A stretch of DNA of 64,000 bases, taken from positions 1-64,000 of the forward strand of contig NZ_QUWK01000003.1 in the NCBI RefSeq assembly GCF_003429665.1, read 5' to 3'. This document shows positions 15,772 to 27,300 of this stretch, piece after piece. The stretch's first letter is position 1. Each line of letters starts with the position of its first letter. The stretch is from Sphaerochaeta halotolerans. Lineage in GTDB: Bacteria; Spirochaetota; Spirochaetia; Sphaerochaetales; Sphaerochaetaceae. Made by a program: the position numbers and the translations under genes. The notes under the pieces are model-generated. The model did not search any database. It was given only the letters and a program-made list of their open reading frames with translations, and was not told the DNA's origin.

Positions 15772-16203
15772 ATGGCAAAGAAAAAGGTGTCTGCAATTAT
15801 TAAGTTGCAGTGCCCTGCCCAGAAGGCTACGCCGGCACCCCCAATCGGGCCTGCGCTAGGTCCCCATGGAGTCAGTGCCCCAAAGTTTGTCCAGGAGTTC
15901 AATGACAAGACAAAGAACTATGAACCTGGGCTCATTCTTCCCGTTATCATCACGGTGTATGCCGACAAGAGCTTCACGTTCATCCTGAAGACTCCCCCTG
16001 CTGCAGTACTTATCAAGAAGGCTCTTGGCCTAAGTAGTGGTAGTGGCAGTCCCAATAAGGTGAAGGTTGGTAAACTCTCGCAGGACCAGCTGACTGAAAT
16101 CGCAACAACTAAAATGAAGGACCTCAATGCAAATGACATCGAGGCCGCCAAGAGAATTGTTGCTGGAACAGCACGCAGTATGGGTGTAGAGGTGGAGCAG
16201 TAG
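15772..16203 (+). CDS. rplK: 50S ribosomal protein L11
   Basis: L11 binds 23S rRNA at the GTPase-associated centre and supports factor binding at the stalk base. The 143-aa product starts [20 protein letters not shown]; the proline-rich [15 protein letters not shown] (res. ~24-38) is the hallmark of the N-terminal domain, and the C-terminal rRNA-binding region includes [13 protein letters not shown] 15772 follows AAGGAGAG; upstream codons are not family-like. rplA starts two bases after the stop, and the unit continues to rplJ and rplL. Confidence 0.97.
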   Translation: MAKKKVSAIIKLQCPAQKATPAPPIGPALGPHGVSAPKFVQEFNDKTKNYEPGLILPVIITVYADKSFTFILKTPPAAVLIKKALGLSSGSGSPNKVKVGKLSQDQLTEIATTKMKDLNANDIEAAKRIVAGTARSMGVEVEQ

Positions 16204-16204
16204 T

Positions 16205-16894
16205 ATGAAACACGGAAAGAAGTATCGAGAAGCAATTAAGAACGTTGACCGTGAGAGGCTCTATACATTCGACGAAGCGGCAGCTTTGGTGAAAGAGCTA
16301 GCTTTCGCTTCATTTGATGAGACTGTTGAGGTTGCTGTTAAACTGACCCTCAAGAAAAGTCAGAGTGTTCGTGACACGGTTGTCCTCCCCAATCAGTTTT
16401 CTGCTCAGAAGCGTATCCTCGTATTCGCAAAGGGAGAGAAGGCAGAAGAAGCTCGTGAAGCTGGTGCGGCCTATGTAGGTGATACCGACTTGATCGAGAA
16501 AATTCGTGGCGGTTGGATGGATTTCGATGTGGCAGTCGCCACTCCCGACATGATGAAGGACGTAGGTCGTCTTGGTCCTATTCTTGGCCGCAGAGGCTTG
16601 ATGCCGAACCCCAAGACTCAAACGGTAACTTTCGACATCAAGGGTGCTCTTGCAGAGTTGTCCCAGGGCCGTGTTGAGTTCCGTTCTGATAAGACCAACG
16701 TTGTTCATCTTCCTATCGGTAAGGTCTCCATGGATCCAGCTTTGGTAAGTGAAAACGCTAAATCTGTTGTCAAGGAAATCGTCCGAAAGAAGCCATCTGA
16801 CGCAAAGGCTGACTTCGTGGTCAGCGTCGCACTTTCCTCCACCATGGGTCCCGGAGTCCGGGTCAATGTGAAGGATATGTCGGCCACGGTGTAA
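16205..16894 (+). CDS. rplA: 50S ribosomal protein L1
   Basis: L1 forms the mobile stalk at the E site and in many bacteria also represses translation of its own rplK-rplA message. The 229-aa product starts [20 protein letters not shown] and has the family signature around [19 protein letters not shown] (res. ~121-139). Its start codon lies one base after the rplK stop, indicating coupled translation. The hairpins ahead of rplK are a candidate feedback site. Confidence 0.97.
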   Translation: MKHGKKYREAIKNVDRERLYTFDEAAALVKELAFASFDETVEVAVKLTLKKSQSVRDTVVLPNQFSAQKRILVFAKGEKAEEAREAGAAYVGDTDLIEKIRGGWMDFDVAVATPDMMKDVGRLGPILGRRGLMPNPKTQTVTFDIKGALAELSQGRVEFRSDKTNVVHLPIGKVSMDPALVSENAKSVVKEIVRKKPSDAKADFVVSVALSSTMGPGVRVNVKDMSATV

Positions 16895-16909
16895 GAGGAG
16901 AAACATAGT

Positions 16910-17437
16910 ATGGATCATAAAACTCGTATTACCCCTGCGAAGGAAGAGGCCGTCAAGGCTCTCAAGGATGAGTTCAGCCAGTACACCGGGTATATCTTTA
17001 CCGATTATCGAGGCATGACTGTTGAACAGATTACTAGGCTTCGTAGAACTCTTATGGAAAAGGATGCAGCATTCCGTGTGGTAAAGAACAGGTTTGCAAA
17101 GATTGCACTTACTGATTTGGATAGAACTGCTGATGATCAGCTGATTGGACCCACCGCCATCGCTTTGGTGAAAGGTGACGAGGCCAATGTGGTTGCCAAG
17201 GATTTGTTTGCAATCAAGAAAGAGGGTGCTTCCATTGAAGTGAAAGGTGCTCTCCTTGATGGTGAATTCTACAATGCAGAACAGATTGAGGCTTTCAGCA
17301 AGCTCCCCTCCAGATTGGAGCTGATTGCATCCTTGATGGGAACCATGAAGGCTCCTGTGCAGAAGCTGGCAGCAACCTTGCTTGCCTATGTCGAGAAAAA
17401 TGGTGGCTCAGTGGAGTCTGCCAGCGAAGAGAACTAG
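16910..17437 (+). CDS. rplJ: 50S ribosomal protein L10
   Basis: L10 anchors the L7/L12 dimers to the ribosome. The 175-aa product has the conserved YTGYIFTDYRGMTVEQITRLR region (res. ~24-44; read as FTDYRGMTVEQ) and a C-terminal helix (~145-170) for L12 binding. AGAGGAGAAA precedes the ATG. It is followed by a hairpin-bearing gap and rplL. The L10-L12 leader known from other bacteria was not recognised in the 15 bases before this gene. Confidence 0.96.
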   Translation: MDHKTRITPAKEEAVKALKDEFSQYTGYIFTDYRGMTVEQITRLRRTLMEKDAAFRVVKNRFAKIALTDLDRTADDQLIGPTAIALVKGDEANVVAKDLFAIKKEGASIEVKGALLDGEFYNAEQIEAFSKLPSRLELIASLMGTMKAPVQKLAATLLAYVEKNGGSVESASEEN

Positions 17438-17478
17438 ACACAGTCTTAGTCTTCACAGGTAACCTGCTATGACTGTGT
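17438..17478 (+). promoter_or_regulatory. hairpin in the rplJ-rplL gap
   Basis: ACACAGTC (17438-17445) pairs with GACTGTGT (17471-17478), enclosing a small CAGG/CCTG hairpin (17456-17466). There is no T-run, so processing or message stability is more likely than termination. It may help give L12 its higher dosage. Confidence 0.5.
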
Positions 17479-17508
17479 AGAGAGAAAACTGTATAAGGAG
17501 AAGATAAT

Positions 17509-17889
17509 ATGGCTACTAAAGAAGAGATTTTGGAATCAATCGCGAGTATGTCCGTCATGGAGGTCGCTGACCTCATCAAGATGATGGAAGAGAAATTCGG
17601 TGTTCAGGCTGCAGCCGCTGCTGTTGCTGCCGGTCCTGCTGCTGCTGTTGAAGCAGTTGAAGAGCCGACCGAATTCAACGTCATCCTCAAGGCCGCAGAT
17701 CCTTCCAAGAAGATTGCTGCCATCAAGGAAGTCCGTGCTATCACCGGCCTCGGCCTGAAGGAAGCAAAGGAACTTGTTGAGGCTGGCGATAAGGTTGTCA
17801 AGGAAAGTGTCAGCAAGGCAGACGCAGATGCACTCAAGGAGAAACTTGAGGCTACCGGCTGTACTGTTGAGATCAAGCCCGTTGACTAA
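17509..17889 (+). CDS. rplL: 50S ribosomal protein L7/L12
   Basis: L7/L12 makes the flexible stalk that recruits translation GTPases, with several copies per ribosome. The 126-aa product has an N-terminal dimer domain ([20 protein letters not shown]), an alanine-rich hinge (res. ~37-52) and a C-terminal domain with [20 protein letters not shown] (~68-87), the factor-binding face. AAGGAGAAG precedes the ATG. A 169-base leader with strong hairpins separates it from rpoB. Confidence 0.97.
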   Translation: MATKEEILESIASMSVMEVADLIKMMEEKFGVQAAAAAVAAGPAAAVEAVEEPTEFNVILKAADPSKKIAAIKEVRAITGLGLKEAKELVEAGDKVVKESVSKADADALKEKLEATGCTVEIKPVD

Positions 17890-18058
17890 TCTGAGTCTGG
17901 GGAGCCAGGCAATCCCTGGTTCCCTGCTCTTGTTCTTTGTAAGAGGGCGATAGCCCGGTTCACCAAGCCACCGGATAGACACCGGTGGCCAACTGTGTCT
18001 TTGTTTTCCTTGTTATGCAAGGGATTATGTCTGTTTTTCTTTTGACTTTGGAGGGTAC
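17890..18058 (+). promoter_or_regulatory. rplL-rpoB intergenic attenuator region
   Basis: Three hairpins stand in a row: GGGGAGCCAGG with CCTGGTTCCC (17899-17924), GGGC-gata-GCCC (17945-17956) and GCCACCGG with CCGGTGGC (17967-17989), the last followed by a T-rich stretch. In many bacteria this gap holds a partial terminator that lowers rpoBC relative to the ribosomal proteins, and the same is likely here. GGAGGG (18050-18055) is the rpoB ribosome site. Confidence 0.6.
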
Positions 18059-21000
18059 ATGATGGTTGCCAACGGCAAATCCATAACACGCACGTACATC
18101 GGTTCTGAATTACATGAAGTCTGTGAACTTCCCAACTTGATTGGAGTCCAGCTCGATTCCTATGAGAGGTTCCTACAGCTGGATCGCTGCTTGAAAGGGA
18201 TGGCGCCAGATCCGTCGTACGGGCTGGAGGAAGTGTTCCAGTCAACATTTCCCATTGATAGTCCCAATGGCGAGATGCGTCTCGCTTACAAAGGGTATAC
18301 AATCGACTATGACAACATCAAGTTCTCAGAGATGGAGTGCAAGAAGAAGGGTCGATCCTACAGCGTACCCATCAAAGTCACGATCAGCCTCGAGTTCTCC
18401 AATGGAGAGATGAGGGAGAAGGAAATCTTCTTTGGGGATATCCCGCTGATGACCGATCGTGGCACATTTATTATCAATGGAGCAGAACGCGTAGTGGTCA
18501 GCCAGATCCACCGTTCTCCCGGTGTCATTTTTTCCAACGAAAAAGATGTCTACTCCTCCAGGATCATCCCATACAGGGGTTCTTGGTTGGAGTTTGAGAT
18601 TGATGATAAGAAGCATCTCATCTATACCAAGATTGACCGTAAGAAGCGTATCCTCGGTACGCTCTTCTTGCGTGCAATTGGGTTGGATACTCGAGAGAAA
18701 ATTCTTGAGCATTTCTACACAAGTGAAATGGTCGACCTGGTAGATGATGCTGATTTCAAGTCAAGTTTGGAGAATCGATATCTCTACAAGGATGTGTACG
18801 CAACGGTTGAAGGAGCATCAAAGAAAGTGCTCCGTGCCGGTGATATGCTGCATGCCCATGAGATTGATGAACTCCTGGAGTTGAAAGTAACTACAGTAGA
18901 GTTGGTCAATCTTCGTGGAGAGGGCACGCTGCACAGCGATATTATTCTCAACTGTTTTGAGATCGAGGATGCCAAGTACACCCGTGAGGGATACGACGAA
19001 CCTACCAAGGAAGACGTCCTTTCTCCCATTTTCTCCGTTTTGATGCCTGGGGAGATGATAGCCATCGAGCGGGCTGAGCGTGATCTTCCTGACATGTTCT
19101 TCTCGAGCCGTCGCTATGACCTTGGTTCTGTGGGTCGTTATAAGTTCAACAAGAAGTTTGGAACCGGTAGTGAAGAGGAAGAAAAAATGGCTTCCACCGA
19201 TCTAACGGTCCTTACTCCACAAGATATTGTTAACACCATGGGATTCTTGATTAAGGTGTTTATCCGCGAGGAAAATGTCGATGACATTGACCATCTTGGT
19301 AACCGCCGTGTTCGCTCTGTTGGAGAGCTATTGCAGAATGCCCTCAAGAGTGCGTTTGCCCGTATGGAGCGTATTGCAAAGGAACGCATGAATCTTGAGT
19401 CTGGTTCTGTAAAGCCACAGGACCTGATCTCCATCAAACCAATCATTGCGGCCATTAAGGAGTTCTTTGGCAGTAGCCAGCTCTCCCAATTCATGGACCA
19501 GGTAAACCCTCTTGCTGAGTTGACCCACAAGCGAAGGCTCAATGCATTAGGACCTGGCGGTCTCAGTCGTGATCGTGCGGGTTTTGAAGTTCGTGATGTT
19601 CACTACACACACTATGGAAGAATTTGTCCTATTGAGACTCCTGAAGGACCAAATATCGGTCTTATCGTCTCATTGGCAAACTATACTCGCATCAATCAGC
19701 ACGGTTTCTTGGAGTCCCCGTACCGCAAGGTAGTGAATGGGGTGGTATCCAAGCAGTATCGCTACCTTGATGCGAATGATGAGGAGAAGTTCTTCATCGC
19801 CCAGGCAAATGCCAAGGTTGATGATGACGGCAACTTCCTCGACAAGGAAATTCCAGTTCGACGCAGTGGAGATTATTCCACGAAGCCGGCAAACGAGATT
19901 AAATACATTGACGTTTCTCCTAAGCAGGTACTCAGTGTTGCAGCGTCCTTGATTCCCTTCCTTGAGCACGATGACGCAAACCGTGCATTGATGGGATCAA
20001 ACATGCAGCGCCAAGCAGTCCCCCTTGTCTTCCCCGAAACACCAAGAGTTGGAACCGGTATGGAAGGAAAGGCTGCTTACGATAGCGGTGTCTTGGTCAA
20101 GGCAAAGCGTGCAGGAACTATTGCCTATGTCAGTGCAGAGAAAGTAGTAATTAGTGTTGATGATGCTGAGATTGAGGGTGAGATGGATGTCTACCCAATC
20201 CAGAAGTTCCAGAGGACCAACCAGGATACCTGTTTCAACCAGAAGCCGATTGTTACCTTTGGCCAGCACGTGGAAGCTGGAGCAGTGCTTGCTGACGGTC
20301 CTGCAACACAGGAAGGTGAGTTAGCACTTGGAAGAAATATACTCGTTGGCTTCGTGCCCTGGCATGGATATAACTATGAGGATGCGGTCTTGATCAGTGA
20401 ACGTGTCATCAAGGATGATATTTTCACCAGTGTACATATCAAGGAATTCACAACCGATATTCGTGAGACCAAGCTTGGTCCCGAGAAGTTGACCCGTGAC
20501 ATTCCAAATACCAGCGAGAAGATGCTGGAGCAACTTGATGAGGATGGTATCGTCCGCATTGGTACCATGGTCCGCCCAGGATCGATTCTGGTAGGCAAGG
20601 TAACTCCGAAGAGTGAGAGTGACACTACCCCTGAGTTTAAGTTGCTCAACTCCATCTTTGGTGAAAAGGCAAAAGAAGTTCGTGATACTTCCCTGAAGGT
20701 TCCTCATGGGACAGAGGGAACTGTCATTGACATTCAACGCTTGAAGCGCAGCAACAATGATGAGCTACCCCCAGGTGTTGAGGAAACCGTCAAGGTCCTT
20801 ATCGCTACCAAGCGAAAACTCCGGCAGGGAGACAAAATGGCAGGACGACACGGTAACAAGGGTGTTGTCAGCCGGATTCTTGCTGAAGAGGACATGCCCT
20901 TCATGGAGGATGGCACCCCACTTGATGTTTGCTTGAATCCGCTCGGTGTCCCATCCCGAATGAATATCGGTCAGTTGATGGAGACACAGCTTGGCTGGGC

Positions 21001-21580
21001 AGCTGTCAAACTGGGTGAATGGTATTCCACTCCGGTTTTCCAGAGTGCTACTATGAATCAGATTGAGGAAAAAATGCGCTCGGCCGGCCTTCCTGAGAAT
21101 TCCAAGGTTAGACTCTACGATGGGCAGACCGGTGTTCCGTTCATCAATCCGGTATTCTGCGGTTATATTTATTACCTGAAATTGCACCACTTGGTCGATG
21201 ATAAGATGCACGCTCGTTCCACAGGACCTTACTCGCTGGTAACCCAGCAGCCGCTTGGTGGTAAGGCTCAGTTTGGTGGTCAGCGACTTGGAGAAATGGA
21301 AGTCTGGGCGCTTGAAGCGTACGGAGCTGCGAATACCCTCCAGGAACTCTTGACGATCAAGAGCGATGACATGAACGGTCGTGTCAAGATTTATGAGAGT
21401 ATTGTCAAGGGTGAACCAGCCTCCACTGCGGGAATGCCTGAGGCATTCAATGTATTGGTTCAGGAGATCCGTGGCTTGGCTTTGGATATGTCGGTGTATG
21501 ACTCCAAGGGTCAGCAGGTGCCCCTTACCGAACGTGATGAAGAGTTGATCGCCAAGCAGTCGAAAGGCTCCCTCAACTAA
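18059..21580 (+). CDS. rpoB: DNA-directed RNA polymerase subunit beta
   Basis: This is one of the two catalytic subunits of RNA polymerase. The 1173-aa product carries the rifampicin region ([20 protein letters not shown], then [13 protein letters not shown]) and the [10 protein letters not shown] motif near residue 930. The residue equivalent to E. coli S531 is asparagine (codon 19541-19543, residue 495), a known spirochaete feature linked to natural rifampicin resistance. Two adjacent ATGs (18059, 18062) are possible starts; the GGAGG spacing slightly favours 18062. rpoC follows 15 bases after the stop. Confidence 0.98.
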   Translation: MMVANGKSITRTYIGSELHEVCELPNLIGVQLDSYERFLQLDRCLKGMAPDPSYGLEEVFQSTFPIDSPNGEMRLAYKGYTIDYDNIKFSEMECKKKGRSYSVPIKVTISLEFSNGEMREKEIFFGDIPLMTDRGTFIINGAERVVVSQIHRSPGVIFSNEKDVYSSRIIPYRGSWLEFEIDDKKHLIYTKIDRKKRILGTLFLRAIGLDTREKILEHFYTSEMVDLVDDADFKSSLENRYLYKDVYATVEGASKKVLRAGDMLHAHEIDELLELKVTTVELVNLRGEGTLHSDIILNCFEIEDAKYTREGYDEPTKEDVLSPIFSVLMPGEMIAIERAERDLPDMFFSSRRYDLGSVGRYKFNKKFGTGSEEEEKMASTDLTVLTPQDIVNTMGFLIKVFIREENVDDIDHLGNRRVRSVGELLQNALKSAFARMERIAKERMNLESGSVKPQDLISIKPIIAAIKEFFGSSQLSQFMDQVNPLAELTHKRRLNALGPGGLSRDRAGFEVRDVHYTHYGRICPIETPEGPNIGLIVSLANYTRINQHGFLESPYRKVVNGVVSKQYRYLDANDEEKFFIAQANAKVDDDGNFLDKEIPVRRSGDYSTKPANEIKYIDVSPKQVLSVAASLIPFLEHDDANRALMGSNMQRQAVPLVFPETPRVGTGMEGKAAYDSGVLVKAKRAGTIAYVSAEKVVISVDDAEIEGEMDVYPIQKFQRTNQDTCFNQKPIVTFGQHVEAGAVLADGPATQEGELALGRNILVGFVPWHGYNYEDAVLISERVIKDDIFTSVHIKEFTTDIRETKLGPEKLTRDIPNTSEKMLEQLDEDGIVRIGTMVRPGSILVGKVTPKSESDTTPEFKLLNSIFGEKAKEVRDTSLKVPHGTEGTVIDIQRLKRSNNDELPPGVEETVKVLIATKRKLRQGDKMAGRHGNKGVVSRILAEEDMPFMEDGTPLDVCLNPLGVPSRMNIGQLMETQLGWAAVKLGEWYSTPVFQSATMNQIEEKMRSAGLPENSKVRLYDGQTGVPFINPVFCGYIYYLKLHHLVDDKMHARSTGPYSLVTQQPLGGKAQFGGQRLGEMEVWALEAYGAANTLQELLTIKSDDMNGRVKIYESIVKGEPASTAGMPEAFNVLVQEIRGLALDMSVYDSKGQQVPLTERDEELIAKQSKGSLN

Positions 21581-21595
21581 CCAGGAGAAATACAG

Positions 21596-24500
21596 ATGAA
21601 GGAAATTCAAGATTTCGATAGCATCATGATAAAACTAGCTTCACCAGAACAGATCAGAGATTGGTCTTATGGTGAAGTGAAGAAGCCGGAGACAATCAAT
21701 TACCGGACATTGCGCCCAGAGCGCGATGGCCTGTTCTGTGAGAAAATCTTCGGTACCACAAAGGAGTGGGAGTGCTACTGCGGAAAGTTCAAATCGATTC
21801 GATACAAGGGTGTCATTTGTGACCGTTGTGGTGTTGAAGTAACCAACACCAAGGTTCGCCGTGAGCGTATGGGACACATCTCCTTGGCTGCTCCGGTATC
21901 ACACATTTGGTATTATCGCTCGGTTCCTAGCCGTATGAGCATGTTGCTTGACATCTCTCGTAACGCTCTGCAGAGTGTTCTCTATTATGAGAAGTATGTG
22001 GTCATCAATGCTGGGGACACCAGCTTGAAGCCCAAGCAGCTGCTCAGCGAGGAGGAGTTCTGGCAAGCTCGTGAGCAGTATGGAGACTCTTTTGAGGCAG
22101 GTATGGGGGCAGAGGCGGTTCGCAAATTGCTCGTGAATCTCGACCTTGAAGAACTCAGCCGTGAACTGCGTGAACAGATGCGCCAGAAAGCCGACAAGGC
22201 TGACAAGCGCCTGCTCAAGCGCATTGAGGTATGTGAGAACTTCCGAGACAGTGGCAATCGCCCTGAATGGATGATTCTTACGGTTATTCCTGTTATTCCA
22301 CCAGACCTGAGACCTATGGTCCAGCTCGATGGAGGAAGGTTTGCTACCAGTGACCTCAATGATCTCTACCGCAGGGTAATCAATAGAAACAATCGTCTTG
22401 ACCGTTTGGTCAAGCTTAATGCCCCTGATATCATCATTCGCAATGAGAAGCGGATGTTGCAGGAGGCTGTAGATGCATTGTTTGACAACTCCAAGAGAAA
22501 GCGGGTAGTCAAAGGTGCAAGCAATAGGCCACTCAAGAGCCTTTCAGACATGCTCAAGGGAAAGCAGGGACGTTTCAGACAGAACCTGCTCGGAAAGCGT
22601 GTCGACTACTCAGGTCGTTCTGTTATCGTTGTCGGCCCAGAGTTGAGGATGCATCAGTGTGGTCTTCCTTCCAAGATGGCTCTCGAACTGTACAAGCCTT
22701 TCATTATGAAAAAGTTGGTACAGGATGGTGTTGTCTACAATATCAAGAAGGCGAAGAGTCTGGTCGAGGAAGAGACGGATGCCGTCTGGTCAATTCTTGA
22801 CGATGTCGTCAAGGATCACCCGGTGCTGCTCAACCGTGCACCTACGCTACACCGCCTTGGTATCCAGGCCTTTGAACCGGTATTGGTTGACGGAAAAGCC
22901 ATTAAGCTACACCCCTTGGTGTGTCATGCATATAATGCTGACTTCGATGGTGACCAGATGGCTGTACACGTACCCCTGACGCATGCTGCCCAGTTGGAAT
23001 GCTGGACCTTGATGCTTTCGGTTACCAATCTTCTGGACCCTGCAAACGGTAAGCCAATCGTGTATCCTTCCCAGGATATGGTCATGGGTATCAACTATCT
23101 GACCCGTGAGATGGACGGCGCACCTGGTGAAGGCAAGTATTATACCAACATTGGTGAGTTGGAGCAGGCCATCGACAGTGGGTTGCTCTCCCACAATGCA
23201 AAGATCCGCTATAGATTCGAGGATGGTACTCGTTTGGAAACAACTCCAGGAAGAGTGTTGTTCAACGCAGCTCTGCCAGAAGGGATTCCTTTCCAGAATA
23301 CAACAATGGGTGATAAGGAGTTGAAGGCTCTCATTGGTGATACACTGAAAGCAAATAACAACTCAATCGCTGTAGAGATGCTTGATTCCATCAAGGATCT
23401 CGGATACCACTATGCAACATTCTTCGGTGCCACCATCGGCCTTTCTGACATGATTGTTCCAGCTGGCAAGGAAGCGCTCATGGCAAAGGCCAATCTTGAG
23501 CAACAGAAGATTCTTGATCAGTATCGTCAGGGCCACATCACCCAGGAAGAACGGTACAACAGGGTTATTGAGGTTTGGACTCAGACCAATGATCTTCTGA
23601 CCGATGAGTTGATGAAGGAACTGAAGATTAGCCAGAATGGCTTCAACCCGCTCTTTCTTATGGCAGACTCAGGTGCTCGTGGTTCGAAGACCCAGATCAG
23701 GCAGCTCGGTGGTATGCGTGGCTTGATGGCAAAGCCCAGTGGTGATGTCATTGAGTTCCCCATCAAATCGAACTTCAAGGAAGGGTTGTCAATCATCGAG
23801 TTCTTTATCTCCACCAATGGTGCTCGTAAGGGTCTCTCCGATACTGCATTGAAGACTGCTGAAGCAGGGTATCTCACCCGTCGTCTGGTTGATATCAGTC
23901 AGGACGTTGTGGTCAATGAGGATGACTGTCACACCATCAACGGTATTTGGCGTGGAGCACTCAAGGATGGTGATGAAATCGTGGAGAATCTTGCGGACCG
24001 CATTGTTGGGCGTTGTCCGGTAGAGGATATTCTTCATCCCTTTACTCGTGAAGTCCTTGCCCCTGCAAATGAGGAGATTGATGAGATTACTGCTCGAAAG
24101 ATTGAGGAAGCTGGCATTGAACAGGTCCTCCTGAGGACAGTACTCACCTGTGAGGCTAAGCATGGTGTTTGCCGTAAGTGTTATGGCCGAAACTTGGCCA
24201 CAAACCGGCCAGTAGTAATTGGTGAGGCTGTAGGTATCATTGCCGCCCAGTCAATTGGCCAGCCGGGTACTCAGCTTACCATGCGTACGTTCCACGTTGG
24301 TGGTACAGCTTCTACCAGTTCCGAGGAAAGTAAGCTCACCTTCAACTATCCGATTATCATTGGGACCATCACTGGTTCAAGGGTGATTCGTGAGAGTGAC
24401 AAGATGGAAGTTTTTACCCGTAAGGGCCATATTGAGTACTTCCGCGTGAACACCATCATAGATGATACATTCTATGACAAACTCCTTGTTGAGGATGGAA

Positions 24501-25876
24501 AAATTGTTGCCAAGGGTACTCCGTTCTATGAAAAAGACGGGGAAGTGATTACTAGTGAGGAGAACGGAACTGTCAGGATTCACGAATCCAAGGTGTATTT
24601 GATCGGTCACTCCACCAGTCAGGTGGTGAAGGCTGGTTCAGAGCTCTTGGTCAAGAAGGGGGACTATCTGGAACCAAAGACTCCACTTGTAACCTTCGAC
24701 CCGTTCAGTGAGCCGGTAATTGCTGAAGAGGGAGGTTTCTCCCACTTCGTTGATATCAAGCTGGGTACAACCTTGGCTGAAGAGGTCAATGAGGAAACCG
24801 GTAATATCGAAAAGAAGATTACCGAACACAGCCTCGAGTCCTTGCAGCCTCGCATTGAGATTGCCAGTCAGGAACATGGCAAAGGTGAGGTGCTCGCAGT
24901 CTACTTGTTGCCTGGAGGATCCTACATCCAGACCCAGGACAATGTGAGGATTGAAAAGGGCATGATTCTTGCCAAGTTGCTCAAGGAAAGTACAAAAACC
25001 AAAGATATCACCGGTGGTCTTCCTCGTGTCGGAGAGTTGTTTGAGGCTCGTCGGCCGAAGAATGCTGCAGTTCTTGCACAAGTTGCCGGCTTAATCAGTT
25101 TTGGCAATATTGTGAAGGGCAAACGTACTATACTGGTAACCGATCCGTTCGGTACCGAATACAAGCATATGGTGCCGATGGGGAAGAATCTGTTGGTACG
25201 AGATGGTGATTCGGTTGAGGCTGCAGAGCCTCTCTGTGACGGTGCTGTGGACCCACATGATATCCTAGATATCCTTGGGGAAAATGCATTGCAGTCCTTC
25301 CTTGTGGATGAAGTCCAGGAAGTCTACAGAATGCAGGGTGTGCAGATCAACGATAAGCACTTGGGAGTTATAGTTAGGCAGATGCTGCGTAAGGTCGAGG
25401 TGGTTCATGTTGGTGATACCAACCTGATACACGGCCAGCAGGTGGATAAGTACCGGTTCTTCGAGGAGAACGACCGGGTGATTACTGAAGGTGGTGAGCC
25501 TGCTGTTGCACAACCACTGCTTCTTGGCATCACTCGAGCGTCCCTGAGTATCGATTCTTTCATTAGTGCAGCTTCCTTCCAGGAAACAACCAAGGTCTTG
25601 ACAAATGCAGCAATAGCTGGTAGTAAAGATGAGTTGCGTGGTTTGAAAGAGAACGTCATCATCGGTCATTTGATTCCTGCGGGAACAGGTATGCGCATCT
25701 ATCGCGATATTAAGCTCAAGGATGAAGAGTTGCTGAGACTGCAGCAGAGAGTTGATGCAGTAAAAGCTTCAAGACATCAGGAGATGATTGCAGATGATGA
25801 GTTCGATGTTGAAGATTTGGCAGACATGAAATCCGTGGGTGATACCGTGGATGTGGACGATTCCTACGAGGATTGA
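21596..25876 (+). CDS. rpoC: DNA-directed RNA polymerase subunit beta'
   Basis: This subunit holds the catalytic magnesium. The 1426-aa product has the N-terminal zinc ribbon ([20 protein letters not shown]), the active-site motif NADFDGDQM (res. 447-455) and the second zinc site with [14 protein letters not shown] (~850), followed by the trigger-loop/bridge region [15 protein letters not shown]. The C-terminus is acidic (last ~30 residues). CAGGAG precedes the ATG. The layout is that of non-enterobacterial beta' without the very large E. coli-type insertions. It forms one unit with rpoB. Confidence 0.98.
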   Translation: MKEIQDFDSIMIKLASPEQIRDWSYGEVKKPETINYRTLRPERDGLFCEKIFGTTKEWECYCGKFKSIRYKGVICDRCGVEVTNTKVRRERMGHISLAAPVSHIWYYRSVPSRMSMLLDISRNALQSVLYYEKYVVINAGDTSLKPKQLLSEEEFWQAREQYGDSFEAGMGAEAVRKLLVNLDLEELSRELREQMRQKADKADKRLLKRIEVCENFRDSGNRPEWMILTVIPVIPPDLRPMVQLDGGRFATSDLNDLYRRVINRNNRLDRLVKLNAPDIIIRNEKRMLQEAVDALFDNSKRKRVVKGASNRPLKSLSDMLKGKQGRFRQNLLGKRVDYSGRSVIVVGPELRMHQCGLPSKMALELYKPFIMKKLVQDGVVYNIKKAKSLVEEETDAVWSILDDVVKDHPVLLNRAPTLHRLGIQAFEPVLVDGKAIKLHPLVCHAYNADFDGDQMAVHVPLTHAAQLECWTLMLSVTNLLDPANGKPIVYPSQDMVMGINYLTREMDGAPGEGKYYTNIGELEQAIDSGLLSHNAKIRYRFEDGTRLETTPGRVLFNAALPEGIPFQNTTMGDKELKALIGDTLKANNNSIAVEMLDSIKDLGYHYATFFGATIGLSDMIVPAGKEALMAKANLEQQKILDQYRQGHITQEERYNRVIEVWTQTNDLLTDELMKELKISQNGFNPLFLMADSGARGSKTQIRQLGGMRGLMAKPSGDVIEFPIKSNFKEGLSIIEFFISTNGARKGLSDTALKTAEAGYLTRRLVDISQDVVVNEDDCHTINGIWRGALKDGDEIVENLADRIVGRCPVEDILHPFTREVLAPANEEIDEITARKIEEAGIEQVLLRTVLTCEAKHGVCRKCYGRNLATNRPVVIGEAVGIIAAQSIGQPGTQLTMRTFHVGGTASTSSEESKLTFNYPIIIGTITGSRVIRESDKMEVFTRKGHIEYFRVNTIIDDTFYDKLLVEDGKIVAKGTPFYEKDGEVITSEENGTVRIHESKVYLIGHSTSQVVKAGSELLVKKGDYLEPKTPLVTFDPFSEPVIAEEGGFSHFVDIKLGTTLAEEVNEETGNIEKKITEHSLESLQPRIEIASQEHGKGEVLAVYLLPGGSYIQTQDNVRIEKGMILAKLLKESTKTKDITGGLPRVGELFEARRPKNAAVLAQVAGLISFGNIVKGKRTILVTDPFGTEYKHMVPMGKNLLVRDGDSVEAAEPLCDGAVDPHDILDILGENALQSFLVDEVQEVYRMQGVQINDKHLGVIVRQMLRKVEVVHVGDTNLIHGQQVDKYRFFEENDRVITEGGEPAVAQPLLLGITRASLSIDSFISAASFQETTKVLTNAAIAGSKDELRGLKENVIIGHLIPAGTGMRIYRDIKLKDEELLRLQQRVDAVKASRHQEMIADDEFDVEDLADMKSVGDTVDVDDSYED

Positions 25877-26048
25877 TTGATGCGCCTGTTGGCGCATTGG
25901 TAGCCTTGCCGGATCGTGTAAAACCACACCACTGTGTCCATGCTGGGTACGGATTTTACATATGACGTGTTGCCCGTAGGGGTGGCGCAGATCCCTGTTT
26001 TTGTGAGAAGCAGTGGGTCAAAGAAAGAAAAGGGAGTGTGTCTATAAG
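25877..26048 (+). promoter_or_regulatory. rpoC-rpsL intergenic region with two hairpins
   Basis: TGCGCC-tgtt-GGCGCA (25881-25896) is a tight hairpin five bases past the rpoC stop, without a T-run. TGTAAAA (25917-25923) pairs with TTTTACA (25954-25960) to close a longer one. Neither is a clear terminator, so read-through from rpoBC into rpsL-rpsG is likely. No convincing promoter was seen. Confidence 0.4.
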
Positions 26049-26423
26049 ATGCCTACTATTAATCAGCTGATCAGAAAGGGAAGGAAGACCATTGTCCAGA
26101 AGACAAAGTCTCCAGCCCTCGAAGGTTGTCCCCAGAAGCGTGGTGTATGCACCAGGGTCATGACCGTAACCCCGAAGAAGCCGAACTCTGCTTTGAGAAA
26201 GGTCGCACGTGTGCGTCTTTCCAATGGAATTGAAGTTACCGCCTATATCCCCGGTATCGGACATAACCTGCAGGAGCACTCGGTAGTACTCCTTCGTGGT
26301 GGAAGGGTCAAAGACCTTCCTGGTGTTCGCTATCACATTGTTCGTGGTGCCAAGGATACTCTTGGTGTTGCAGATCGTAAGAGAAGCCGCTCCAAATACG
26401 GCGCCAAGAAACCCAAGGCTTGA
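26049..26423 (+). CDS. rpsL: 30S ribosomal protein S12
   Basis: S12 sits at the decoding centre. The 124-aa product begins [20 protein letters not shown] and carries [17 protein letters not shown] (res. ~40-56) and the [11 protein letters not shown] loop (~85-95), the two streptomycin-determining segments, in the wild-type (sensitive) form with lysine at both key sites. ATG 26049 is taken from the family start. The nearest Shine-Dalgarno, GGGAG (26031-26035), is 13 bases away, longer than normal. rpsG follows; fusA does not. Confidence 0.96.
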   Translation: MPTINQLIRKGRKTIVQKTKSPALEGCPQKRGVCTRVMTVTPKKPNSALRKVARVRLSNGIEVTAYIPGIGHNLQEHSVVLLRGGRVKDLPGVRYHIVRGAKDTLGVADRKRSRSKYGAKKPKA

Positions 26424-26426
26424 TAA

Positions 26427-26912
<486 letters not shown>

Positions 26913-26927
26913 AAAAACCGAAAAAGT

Positions 26928-26960
26928 CCGGCTTTTCCATTGTGAAGAGCCGGTTTTTCT
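26928..26960 (+). terminator. intrinsic terminator after rpsG
   Basis: CCGGCTTTTC (26928-26937) pairs with GAAGAGCCGG (26944-26953), followed by TTTTTCTTT. It closes the transcript that runs through rpoBC-rpsL-rpsG. Confidence 0.8.
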
Positions 26961-26988
26961 TTATCTTAATAGAATTATACCTAATCGC

Positions 26989-27017
26989 TTGACATAAAAA
27001 CTGCTTTCCCGTATATT
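26989..27017 (+). promoter_or_regulatory. strong sigma-70-type promoter of the tuf-S10-spc-alpha run
   Basis: TTGACA (26989-26994), exactly 17 bases and TATATT (27012-27017). The predicted start is near 27024, about 277 bases before tuf. It is one of the best-fitting promoters in the window and probably drives a long ribosomal-protein transcript. Confidence 0.8.
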
Positions 27018-27023
27018 GCTAAA

Positions 27024-27300
27024 GGTGTCCGCATAGGTACGTCTATGTGGCAGTATGTAGAGCCAAACCGATTATTGCTGGAGCAATGATAAGGTGGTTT
27101 CAGGCAGTACAAAGTTTTTTATAAACTTATACTATGTCGTCAGGATGGGTCCTCCAGACCTGCCGACCTCTGGAATCCTCTTATGTTTTTGTTTCCCTAT
27201 AATTAGTTTGTCTCAATCGAAATGGTAAAGGCTTTGCGCCTTTATGAGCACATATTAATTATTTTTTGTGACTAACATTGGATGTCACAAGGAGGAAATG
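27024..27300 (+). promoter_or_regulatory. long structured leader of tuf
   Basis: About 277 untranslated bases contain several stems: CCGCATAG/CTATGTGG (27029-27036/27043-27050), AAACC...GGTTT closing 27065-27100 with inner pairing of TTATTGCT to AGCAATgATAA, TAAAGGC-tttgc-GCCTTTA (27226-27244) and TGTGAC/GTCACA (27267-27272/27284-27289), the last directly ahead of the Shine-Dalgarno AGGAGG. No protein-coding frame or tRNA fits. A role in feedback control of the downstream ribosomal run is an inference; no known leader class is recognised. Confidence 0.5.

Noticed and set aside
16895-16909. L10 autoregulatory leader before rplJ
   Set aside because: Only 15 bases separate rplA and rplJ; the usual L10(L12)4 leader fold cannot fit here.
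27024-27110. A tRNA-like structure in the tuf leader
   Set aside because: No complete cloverleaf, no T-loop GTTCNANNC and no acceptor pairing could be made.
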